Positions 8,494-17,100 of a stretch of 64,000 nucleotides of DNA are shown here, one piece after another. Source of the stretch: [Pasteurella] aerogenes (GTDB lineage Bacteria; Pseudomonadota; Gammaproteobacteria; Enterobacterales; Pasteurellaceae); assembly GCA_900637275.1 (NCBI GenBank), contig LR134362.1, forward strand, positions 930,001-994,000, written 5' to 3'. Both the position numbers and the translations under genes were made by a program. How positions within the stretch are numbered: the stretch's first letter is position 1; each line of letters starts with the position of its first letter. Under the pieces are notes generated by a model that was not told the origin of the DNA, made no database searches, and worked only from the letters and a program-made list of their open reading frames with translations.

Positions 8494-9354
8494 TTATTTC
8501 AAACTATCTGCATTTCTTAACGCATCAATACGTTTTTCCAATGGTGGATGGCTCATAAATAACGCCGCAAGTCCACCACGTTTCCCATTAATCGCAAAAG
8601 CGGCTAATTGCCCTTCCATCTCTTGCGGTTCATGTACTGCTTGCAAACGTTGCAACGCCGCAATCATTTTTTGTTTACCGGCTAAATCTGCCGCACCCGC
8701 ATCCGCACGATATTCACGATAACGAGAGAACCACATAGCGATCATGCTAGCTAAAATACCGAAAACAATCTCCAACACCATGGATACCATAAAATACATT
8801 CCTTGGCTGGTTTCCCCATCACGATTACTCGCTACAGCTTTGGCAATGATACGAGAAATAAAAATCACGAACGTATTTAACACACCTTGCAATAAGGTCA
8901 TTGTGACCATGTCACCATTTTTAATATGGCTGACTTCATGCGCCAATACAGCTTCCGCTTCATCACGCGTCATCGCATTTAACAATCCGGTACTCACCGC
9001 CACCAACGAATTATTTTTACTCGGACCGGTTGCAAAAGCATTCACATCCGCTGAATGGTAAATCGCCACTTGCGGCATTGCCAGCCCCGCGCGTTCTGCT
9101 TGGGAACGCACAGTTTCTACCAACCAACGTTCACTTTCGTTGCGTGGTTGCTCAATCACTTGACCGTTAACCGAACGCAATGCCATCGTTTTAGATAAAA
9201 ATAGCGAAATTAACGATCCGGAAAAACCGAATAATGCCGCCATAATCAACAGTCCCATTGCATCTTGCGATTGAATGCCAGTAAGACTCAAAATAATATT
9301 AAAAACAACTAAAACCGCCATGTTCGTGGCTAAAAATAACAAAATTCGCATCAT
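8494..9354 (-). CDS. htpX: membrane zinc metalloprotease HtpX
   Basis: HtpX is an inner-membrane M48 protease that degrades misfolded membrane proteins alongside FtsH. The 286-residue protein begins with two N-terminal membrane segments (residues 4-24 and 33-53) and has the zinc site HEVSH near residue 139 with the third ligand in EYRADAGAA. Two more hydrophobic segments follow near residues 155 and 190. The start MMRI agrees with homologues. In enterobacteria the gene is controlled by the Cpx envelope stress system; I did not identify a CpxR site here. A terminator follows. Confidence 0.96.
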   Translation of the reverse strand: MMRILLFLATNMAVLVVFNIILSLTGIQSQDAMGLLIMAALFGFSGSLISLFLSKTMALRSVNGQVIEQPRNESERWLVETVRSQAERAGLAMPQVAIYHSADVNAFATGPSKNNSLVAVSTGLLNAMTRDEAEAVLAHEVSHIKNGDMVTMTLLQGVLNTFVIFISRIIAKAVASNRDGETSQGMYFMVSMVLEIVFGILASMIAMWFSRYREYRADAGAADLAGKQKMIAALQRLQAVHEPQEMEGQLAAFAINGKRGGLAALFMSHPPLEKRIDALRNADSLK

Positions 9355-9521
9355 ATAAAGTCCCTCAACTTACGCGCAAAAAATAAATCATAAATAGGAT
9401 AAATCCTCCCCTAATAATAGTTATAAAAAGCGGAATATCAAGGGATAAGGTAAAAAATTTTTATTATTTTGACCGCACTTTTTTCCAACTTCCGTCAATT
9501 TATGCCATCAAGATACCTTGA

Positions 9522-10592
9522 TCACCACAAGCTCATCTGTTGTTGCGTTTTAGGCGTAGGTAAATTTACCTGTAACCCAATTAAACGAATGCGACGCCCT
9601 TGACGGCGTTGCCAAATGGTTTCCAGTAGATGCATAAACTGTTCTTCACTACATTGCACCGCACTTTTTTCCAAGGTCGTTACTTGAAAGTCGTCAAATT
9701 TTAGTTTCACGCCAATTTTACGCAATGTTTCTATATTTAAATTCGGATCAGATTGCCGAATACGCCATAACAAATCCGGATACAAGCGGGCAACTACCGC
9801 CTTTCCCTCGTCTAATGCTTGAATATCATTTAATAAAGTACGTTCCACACCAATAGATTTTCGCTCTCGATACGGTTGCACTTCTCGCTCATCAATACCA
9901 TGGCTGAATGCCCAAATCCGCTGCCCCATTTTGCCGAACTGGTGCAATAAAACACGCTGTTCCAGACGTTGTACATCAGCGCAAGTATGCAGCCCCATTT
10001 GCAATAAACGTTGCGTTGTCACTTTTCCGACACCGGGAATTTTACTTAAAGATAATGAATGGATAAAGGAGGCTACATCATGCGGATTTATTACAAATTG
10101 CCCGTTCGGTTTATTTTGGTCGGAAGCAATTTTGGCTAAAAATTTCAACGGTGCCACGCCTGCCGACGCAGTTAATTGCACTTCCTGCCAGATTTTTTGC
10201 CGAATTTCTTGCGCAATCCAAGTTGCTGAACCACAACATTGCGTGCAATCCGTTACATCCAAATACGCCTCATCCAGCGACAAGGGCTCCACCAAGTTCG
10301 TATAGTCATAAAAAATTTGCTGAATTTGTTGCGATACTTGTTTATACAATGGCATATTCACTGGCAACAACACCAAATCTGGACAACGTTTTAGGGCTTG
10401 CGCAGTCGGCATAGCACTATGTAAACCAAATTGACGGGCAATATAATTGCACGTGGTTAACACGCCGCGTCGTGCCGCGCTACCGCCCACCGCCACGGGT
10501 TTCTCCGCTAAACTCGGATTGTTGCGGATTTCAATGGAGGCATAAAAACAGTCCATATCAATGTGAATAATTTTGCGAGAATAAGTGCTCAT
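9522..10592 (-). CDS. dinB: DNA polymerase IV (Y-family)
   Basis: DinB is an error-prone translesion polymerase used after DNA damage. The 356-residue protein has the N-terminal metal-binding motif DMDCFYASIE, the catalytic SLDEAYLDVT pair near residue 104, the helix-hairpin-helix region IPGVGKVTTQRLL, and the little-finger domain with RKSIGVERT. The C-terminus ends TQQQMSLW, resembling a beta-clamp binding motif (QxxLF type). A CTG-N10-CAG sequence at 10640-10655 lies 48 bases before the start codon and could be a LexA site. It lies downstream of ybjD on the same strand. Confidence 0.96.
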   Translation of the reverse strand: MSTYSRKIIHIDMDCFYASIEIRNNPSLAEKPVAVGGSAARRGVLTTCNYIARQFGLHSAMPTAQALKRCPDLVLLPVNMPLYKQVSQQIQQIFYDYTNLVEPLSLDEAYLDVTDCTQCCGSATWIAQEIRQKIWQEVQLTASAGVAPLKFLAKIASDQNKPNGQFVINPHDVASFIHSLSLSKIPGVGKVTTQRLLQMGLHTCADVQRLEQRVLLHQFGKMGQRIWAFSHGIDEREVQPYRERKSIGVERTLLNDIQALDEGKAVVARLYPDLLWRIRQSDPNLNIETLRKIGVKLKFDDFQVTTLEKSAVQCSEEQFMHLLETIWQRRQGRRIRLIGLQVNLPTPKTQQQMSLW

Positions 10593-10639
10593 AAAAATAA
10601 AAAAGTGCGAAATTTTTCACCGCACTTTAACACATAAAG

Positions 10640-10655
10640 CTGGATAAATAAACAG
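10640..10655 (-). promoter_or_regulatory. candidate LexA (SOS) box upstream of dinB
   Basis: The sequence CTGGATAAATAAACAG (written on the plus strand) fits the general LexA rule CTG-N10-CAG and differs from CTGT-N8-ACAG by one base. It sits 48 bases before the dinB start, between the ybjD stop and dinB, where an SOS operator is expected. Confidence 0.5.
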
Positions 10656-10660
10656 TATCT

Positions 10661-12226
10661 TTAACTGCGCGCTAAATTTAAAACCTTTGAAAATAACCGC
10701 TTGAATAAAATCGGAATAGATTGTACGCCCTGTTTGGCAATTTCCGATGATAAAGCGATTGCTAAATCCGGTTTGGAGGTGCGTTGAATGGCGCGTTGGA
10801 TAATTTTTGAAGCGGGATAATGATTGCTGGAAACTTGCCAATGCGATAAACGAAGAAAAACGTTCTCAAAGCCGGAAAAATAAAAAAAGTGTTCAATATC
10901 CCGTTTGGGCAACACCGTCAAGCGATTTGTCGCATTGTCATCTTCTCCCAGTAAATTTTTCACTACTTCCGCATATTTACGCCCCGCTTCATCACCATCG
11001 GTCAATACATACCATTCAATCCCCATGGCTTTGACATATTTCAATAGCGGACGTAATCCGCATTGAGCAAATTCAACGATACGAATCCCCTCCATCGCCA
11101 AATCAATACCTAGTAACTCCGCTAACTCATTTAAAATCCAAACTTCCGTTTCACCCTCAACCAATAGCCACATTCGAGAAAACAAAGCCAAACTGCGATT
11201 ATGGTGAATATGAAAGGTGAGACGGCGCAAATCTTCTTTACCTAGATCACGGTGTCCTAAATGAAAACTTTTAGTTCGATCCACTGAACGAACTAAGCGA
11301 TAAATTGAGCGCAAAGGTACTTGCGAAATTAACTCAACGGAATTGGTAGTACTAATACGTTGAATTGGCAAATAACTTGCTAATTCCCAAGCTATCGCCA
11401 CCATACGTGGGTGCAAACGCGCCTCCGGATCTTCAAACAATACAATCGGACGAATAAATTTATTTTGCCGAAACTCCTCATGGGTTAAAAATAAAGAGGA
11501 CAGTTGATGAAATAATTCCCGTTGCAACAAACGATCTTTATCTTGTTTCAACTTCAAGCACAAGGATTTTGCCCGTTCCCACAATACAGAAGTATCTTGT
11601 GCCATCTCAAGATCATTTTGGTGATTTAAAAAATAATATTGCAACAAGATGGCTACCGCTTGGATTTCTTTTTCTGCCTCACCCTCTTTGCCCTCTGCTT
11701 GTAAAATAGCAGAGTGTGGAATCACGCAGCGTTGTCGGCTTAAACGGGCATCACGAAAACGATAAACCGGATGGCGATAAATCAATACTTTTACCATATC
11801 TTCCACATTCGGCAACGGAATTTTGTCGCCTTTATCATCTAAAAAAGAGTATTCAGTCACGATCTGATCGCCTTGCTTTTCGCCGGTGACGCGCAAATAA
11901 ATACGATCATGCCCGTCTCGATGCGCCACGAACAAATCTTGATAACAATGGTTATAAGGCGCTAATTTCTCTTTTCTGTCACTTTCACAAAAAGTAAACA
12001 AGATCGTAATCCCGCTACTTTTTTCATGCTCATAGCGCGATTGATAAAAATCCGCCGCAGTAAATTGATAAAGTTGCCGCTCCGCATTAAAAATTAAACT
12101 TAACGCCGCAAGCAAACTGGATTTACCCCAAGCATTTTCCCCAATCAACATCATATTTGGTTGTAAATTCAACGATAAACGGTTAATTCCACGAAACCCA
12201 ACAATATCCAATTGACGCAAATACAT
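10661..12226 (-). CDS. ybjD: OLD-family ATP-dependent endonuclease-like protein YbjD (AAA ATPase plus TOPRIM)
   Basis: This 521-residue protein resembles E. coli YbjD (DUF2813). It has an SMC-like ATPase with Walker A GENAWGKSS (residues 29-37), Walker B in IVLFEDPEARLHP, and a C-terminal TOPRIM domain with LLVEGETE and VLTDGDEAGRKYA, the acidic residues that bind metal. OLD nucleases of this build act in DNA processing and sometimes phage defence. YbjD itself has no firmly known role, so I do not assign one. It is divergent from lysO with an 80-base shared promoter region. In E. coli the homologues ybjD and ybjE (lysO) also lie close together, so this neighbourhood looks ancestral. Confidence 0.9.
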   Translation of the reverse strand: MYLRQLDIVGFRGINRLSLNLQPNMMLIGENAWGKSSLLAALSLIFNAERQLYQFTAADFYQSRYEHEKSSGITILFTFCESDRKEKLAPYNHCYQDLFVAHRDGHDRIYLRVTGEKQGDQIVTEYSFLDDKGDKIPLPNVEDMVKVLIYRHPVYRFRDARLSRQRCVIPHSAILQAEGKEGEAEKEIQAVAILLQYYFLNHQNDLEMAQDTSVLWERAKSLCLKLKQDKDRLLQRELFHQLSSLFLTHEEFRQNKFIRPIVLFEDPEARLHPRMVAIAWELASYLPIQRISTTNSVELISQVPLRSIYRLVRSVDRTKSFHLGHRDLGKEDLRRLTFHIHHNRSLALFSRMWLLVEGETEVWILNELAELLGIDLAMEGIRIVEFAQCGLRPLLKYVKAMGIEWYVLTDGDEAGRKYAEVVKNLLGEDDNATNRLTVLPKRDIEHFFYFSGFENVFLRLSHWQVSSNHYPASKIIQRAIQRTSKPDLAIALSSEIAKQGVQSIPILFKRLFSKVLNLARS

Positions 12227-12306
12227 AGCGATTTCCTTTCAGTTTCAACTTGTGATACCCTAAAGTACCATATAACGATATTAACTTTAAAGCGAAAAAA
12301 CAGATT

Positions 12307-13215
12307 ATGTTGGAAGGATTATTGACCGTCTTAGGCCCTATGTTTCTCGGTTATTTAATTAAGACAAAAAACACCGCACTTTTGCATATCGCCGCCAAAA
12401 TTTCCATGTTCTTGGTTTATGTGATTTTATTACTCATGGGATTTGCCCTCGGACAACTTGATGATTTGGCAATCCAACTGCCGGTTATTGCGACTTCCGC
12501 CTTAACATTCGCATTACTCACTCAAGGCTTAAATATTATCGGCTTAATCGCCTACGATCGCCTCTCACCGGCGCCCTTAGCGCATACCGGACAAGATATT
12601 CCGCCACGTTGGAAACTGTTATTAGACAGCTTCAAATTATGCTCCATGGTATTTATCGGTTTTATCATCGGCTTTTTCGCCAACGGCTGGCTGGCGCTTC
12701 CTTTCGGCACCAGTACGTATGCCCTCGTTATTTTAATTTTTTTAGTTGGCTTACAATTGCGCAACAACGGTATTTCTTTACGCGAAGTGCTATTTAACAA
12801 ACGCGGTATCGCAACGGGCGTTATCTTTGTTTTAACCTCCTTAATTGGCGGCATCTTAAGCGCACTCATCCTCAAATTGCCGATCACACAAGGGCTTGCC
12901 ATCGCTTCGGGATTCGGCTGGTATTCCTTATCCAGCGTCGTCATCAACGAGGCTTGGGGGGCGGTCTTTGGCAGTATCGCCTTTTTCAACGATCTCTCAC
13001 GCGAAATTGTCAGCCTCTTTATCATCCCGCTTTTTATGCTCAATCACCGCTCCACCGCAGTAGGTATCACCGGCGCCACCGCCTTAGATTGCACCCTGCC
13101 GATTATCCAACGCTCCGGTGGCATCGAAGTCGTCCCGCTTGCGATCAGTTTCGGCTTCGTCACCAATATTTTACCGCCGATTTTATTAGTGTTTTTCTCA
13201 TCAATTCCAATTTAA
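12307..13215 (+). CDS. lysO: lysine exporter LysO (YbjE family)
   Basis: LysO exports L-lysine (and toxic analogues) across the inner membrane. The 302-residue protein is hydrophobic throughout, with about eight membrane segments. It has the family marks VGLQLRNNGISLREVLFN, ASGFGWYSLSSVV, GSIAFFNDLSRE and the C-terminal GATALDCTLP followed by QRSGG. The ATG at 12307 follows an A-rich leader without a strong Shine-Dalgarno. The 80-base gap to ybjD is too short for a lysine riboswitch, so control must differ from that of the lysine importer at 49948-51471. A long hairpin lies downstream. Confidence 0.93.
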   Translation: MLEGLLTVLGPMFLGYLIKTKNTALLHIAAKISMFLVYVILLLMGFALGQLDDLAIQLPVIATSALTFALLTQGLNIIGLIAYDRLSPAPLAHTGQDIPPRWKLLLDSFKLCSMVFIGFIIGFFANGWLALPFGTSTYALVILIFLVGLQLRNNGISLREVLFNKRGIATGVIFVLTSLIGGILSALILKLPITQGLAIASGFGWYSLSSVVINEAWGAVFGSIAFFNDLSREIVSLFIIPLFMLNHRSTAVGITGATALDCTLPIIQRSGGIEVVPLAISFGFVTNILPPILLVFFSSIPI

Positions 13216-13253
13216 ACGCAATGAAATTTGTCATCAAAAAAGTGGATATAAAA

Positions 13254-13289
13254 ATCATTTATGGTGCGTTCTTACGCACCATAAATGAT
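13254..13289. terminator. 16-base-pair hairpin downstream of lysO
   Basis: ATCATTTATGGTGCG (13254-13268) pairs perfectly with 13275-13289, and one more T-A pair leaves a four-base loop. The plus-strand flank is A-rich, not T-rich; the T-tract lies on the minus-strand side. It could terminate lysO or stabilise its mRNA 3' end. Confidence 0.6.
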
Positions 13290-13370
13290 AAAAACAGTAT
13301 AAAAAACCACCGCACTTTTTCTATTTTTAGATAAAACCAAATCCGCTCCCAACTCTTTTTTCTCCCAAAA

Positions 13371-13562
13371 ATAAAACGATTACCAGATAACTATTTTTTA
13401 GATACCGATAATGAGATGCTTGGCTATTTAGAAAAACAAGCACAGCAAAGTGATGCCGATATAAAATGCGCAAATAGTAATAATCGCAAAAAAGCCTGCC
13501 GACTGCTAAATTATTTACTGGTTGGAATTGGCTATTCGGAAACTTATTTGGCAAATCGTTAA
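13371..13562 (+). pseudogene. start-less open frame of 63 codons, unrecognised
   Basis: An open plus-strand frame from ATA at 13371 to TAA at 13560-13562 encodes a protein-like sequence with acidic DTDNEMLGYLEKQAQQ, a basic stretch NNRKKACRL and a short hydrophobic end NYLLVGIGY. There is no ATG, GTG or TTG before codon 15. The first codon ATA before AAACGA could be a mutated ATG. The hydrophobic segment breaks off, which suggests a lost C-terminal membrane helix. I do not recognise the family and call it a likely remnant. Confidence 0.35.
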
Positions 13563-13698
13563 ATTCTCTATTGCCTCTATAATTAAATATAGATTAAAAT
13601 CTATACAAATGATAAGAAAGGTAAAATAGCTAATGAGCGTGAAATTTAGCTATTTAAAAATAATTTCGTGCAGTACGTAAAAAATATAAGGAGGGCAT

Positions 13699-13973
13699 AT
13701 GTTTAGAGAAGAAATCGAAATATCGCTTGGCTAGCTAAATCGTTTATCTCCGCTATTATTTTATTTATTATCATTCCTATTTTAATTCTTTTAATCTTAG
13801 CAGGTGTGATAACAGGTATAATTTGGAAGGTTATCCTTGGTATGCTTGCGGTATATCTTATTTTTTTAAGTATTGCTAAGATTGTGTTGCATATTCTCAA
13901 TAAAAAATGGGAACGAGAATACCAGCAAAAAATTCAAAAAGAAAATGAAGTGAAATACATTATTATTAAATAA
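13699..13973 (+). pseudogene. small two-helix membrane protein gene broken by a frameshift
   Basis: A very good Shine-Dalgarno (AAGGAGG at 13689-13695) precedes the ATG at 13699, but the frame ends after MFREEIEISLG at a TAG. A one-base shift around 13715-13725 opens a frame that runs to the TAA at 13971-13973. It encodes WLAKSFISAIILFII, a second hydrophobic stretch (IIWKVILGMLAVYLIFL) and a charged tail (NKKWEREYQQKIQKEN). With the shift repaired the product would be about 91 residues with two membrane helices. A terminator follows, so this was or is a complete transcription unit. It is either a recent pseudogene or a sequencing error. The family is unknown. Confidence 0.5.
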
Positions 13974-13982
13974 AAACAGATA

Positions 13983-14010
13983 AAAAGCTCGCATTTTGCG
14001 GGCTTTTCAT
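13983..14010 (+). terminator. Rho-independent terminator after the frameshifted membrane gene
   Basis: AAAAGCTCGCA (13983-13993) pairs with TGCGGGCTTTT (13997-14007), with one G-T wobble and loop TTT. The stem ends in the T-tract, a classical terminator just after the stop at 13973. Confidence 0.8.
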
Positions 14011-14036
14011 TTAGAGAACAACTTTTACTTTAAGCA

Positions 14037-14092
14037 TAAAAAAATCTGCACCTTATTAGCTGGAACAGAAGTCCAACTTTTGGGGTGCAGAT
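14037..14092 (-). terminator. two-part hairpin terminator of the trimeric autotransporter, resembling insertion-sequence ends
   Basis: On the minus strand the outer stem ATCTGCACC/GGTGCAGAT (14084-14092 with 14044-14052) encloses an inner 7-base-pair stem AGTTGGA/TCCAGCT and is followed by a run of T. It lies 27 bases after the adhesin stop. The pattern CTGCACCCCAAAAGTTGGAC on one side looks like the terminal repeat of IS3-type elements, so the terminator may derive from an old insertion. Confidence 0.6.
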
Positions 14093-14118
14093 GATTTATG
14101 TTTAACTAGCTTATGCAA

Positions 14119-17100
14119 TTACCATTGGTAACCAATACCTACGCCGGCGCCAATATCACCTTGGCTATTGGCATTACCTTGAACTTTCAAGATAAGTTTA
14201 CCGTTGTCAGAGGCTCTCGAATAACCAATTGCAAACGCATTTTCGCCTTTAAACGTACCGCCTGAAGCCGCGACCATGGATTTACCCGGAATATAAACTT
14301 GTGGCAATGTTGCCGCCGCATTTGAACCGGCAATACCCGCACGTAAAGTTCTATCCACTTTATTGATGCTATTATAAATATTGCCTACTGCGCCTTTTAA
14401 TTGGCTCATATTCACTGCATCATTCGCATCTTCACCCGGTGCAACATTTGTGATCTTCGTCGGTTTACCATCCGCAGTCGCCACTTTCACATTGCCTTGT
14501 TTATCCGAACTAATGACTGGTCCGGAATTATTACCCAATTGAACGCTGGTAAATGTCGGCGTCATTGAAGTTGCGATATTCACATTTTTACCTGAACCGC
14601 TAATTTCAATATTGTTACCGGCATTGTAGCGAATGGTGTCGCCCGCTTTCACTTTAGACGCTTCCGTTACCTCATAAGAACTGTCACTTTTCACCGAACC
14701 GCTCACCTTACCTGAATCGACATTCCAGTTGATATTATTGATACTATTAACAATATCACCCACAGTTGCTACTGCATTAGTATCTGCGGTTTGCGCTCTG
14801 CCCGCTTCATCAACCGTGGTTGAACCGGTCACGACATTAATTTTAATGCCATTCGTATTACCGTCTGTTGAGATCACGACTTTGGTATTATCGCCATCAG
14901 TGAAGTTCACTGTATCATAAGGTTTAACGAAATCCTTATCCTGACCGTTTTCCTGTAGATTCCAACCGACGTTTAACACATCATTCAAGGTTGCCGCATT
15001 ACTACCTGACGTATTTGCCATATCTGCTGCTTGTTGTGCAGTTAATGGCGCGTTAGTTGTTGGGTTATCACCCACGCTGGTAGTATTCGGCAAGTTAGAA
15101 CTCATGTTGGTCAAGGTTGCACCGTTCATATTCACCGCTGGAGAAATATCACCATTTGCCACATTTGAGGTGGTCGGCGTCATATTCACCGAGGTATTAC
15201 CAGAACCAATCGTCAAACCTTTCTCCGCTGCCACATTATCAAAACTAACGTCTTTTTTGGTGGCAATGGTGTAATTCAATCCCTCTTTAGTGATCACCAT
15301 ATTATCACCGGCAATCATCGTGACCGTATCACCCGGATTGACTAATTTATCACCACCGTTATCCGTTGCTTTACCTATACCGGTTTGATTAACAGCTGCA
15401 GTCCAACCAGCATTATTAATGGCGTCGGTTACCGTGGTAACATTTACTAATTTATTGCCATTATCACCTGCACCAGCAGTACCATTGGCATTATTCGTAA
15501 TATCACCTGTTAACGCAGAAACATTCATATCGACTCGCACTTTGCTCACGTTACCGTCGGAAGTAATATTCACTACGGTCCCCGTACCGTTAACAAAATT
15601 TACCGTATCATACGGGCTAACCAAGTCTTTTGCAGTACCATTTTCTTGCAAGTTCCAACCAGCATTTAATACATCCCCTAAAGTCGCTGCATTAGTGGTA
15701 GTCACATTTTCCGGCGCCTTACCTTCAGTTTTACCTGTTGGATCGTCAAGAGTCGTCGTTAAGTTACTGATGACATTGTTACCTTCCGGTGTTGTACTGA
15801 TGGTAATTGGCGCTGTATTTGTCGCATTGTTACCACCAATCGTTACACTGTCGAATGTCACATTATTTGCAGTGGCATAGGTATAAGTAATGACATCTTT
15901 GCCATCCACTTGCGTAATATTTTGTGTCACCGTCATATTCTTACCGGCTTCAAAGTTAACGGTTTCTCCCGGATTAACTACGGTTTCATTTGCGCCACCA
16001 GTCGCAGTCGTTGAATTAGTTTTCCAACCAGAGCCATTAATCGCATTTACCACTGTTGTTTGGTTAACTAATTTATCGCCTTGATCTGCTGGCACTTCAG
16101 CAACACCGGTTGTTGCATTGCTGTTCACATCCCCAGTTAACGCAGCAGTATCTACATCCACTTTTACTGTGCTGACATTACCATCAGAAGTAATGTTAAC
16201 CGTCGTACCTGTGCCATTAGCGAAATTAACGGTGTCATACGGTTTCACAAAATCACGAGCGCCATCATTTTCTTGCAAGTTCCAGCCGGCATTTAATACA
16301 TCTCCTAGAGTTGCCGCATTCGTTAAGCTGGATGCTGGAATCGTTGGACGAACAATATTCGTGGTGTAATTAACCGGATTGCCATCCTCATCAGTTGTAT
16401 TCATAGTAACAACATCCGGCAAGGTGGTCGTCAAATTACTAATGGTATTAGTGCCATTAGCGTCAGTGCCAATACTAATCGGATTATTTACCGTCGTCGT
16501 AACCGGTCCGGTATATAGTGAACCATCTGCATTGCTATAGGTTCCATTTTCATTTTTGGTTAATGCATTACCATCTGCATCCGTATAAGTCGCCTCTCCA
16601 CCGATCATCGTGCTATTAAACACTGGGTTTGGATTGACTGAATATGTAAAGGTATTATTCGCTTGCGTTAACACCATATTATCACCGGCTTGGAAAGTCA
16701 CGATTTCGCCCGGATTAATTAACTCGCTATTCGAACCAAAAACTACGCCAGAACCGACCGCACTTGAAGTTACATTCCAACCGGAGTTATTAATTGCATC
16801 TACTACAGTGGAAACATTAGCTAATTTATCGCCATCATTATCACCCGCACTTACGGTACCATTATCATTATGGGTAATATTCCCCACCAATTCGGCGGTA
16901 TTAACATCTACTTTTACTGTGCTGACATTATCGGCGGTGCTGATATTAACGACTGTTCCAGTTCCATTCGTGAAATTCACCGTATCGTATGGCGTCACCA
17001 CATCTCGCGCTTGACCATTTTCTTGTAAATTCCAACCGGCATTTAATATATCACCAATGGTTGCCGCGTGGTTTAATACATCACCAGTCGGTTTTGCGGT

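Noticed and set aside
10661..12226. ybjD as an anti-phage OLD-type defence gene
   Set aside because: It matches the widespread YbjD family in a conserved neighbourhood with lysO, with no reverse transcriptase, UvrD-like Gabija partner or other defence gene beside it.
13327..13554. Minus-strand ORF of 75 codons opposite the start-less plus-strand frame
   Set aside because: Composition is not protein-like and there is no ribosome site; the plus strand reads better.
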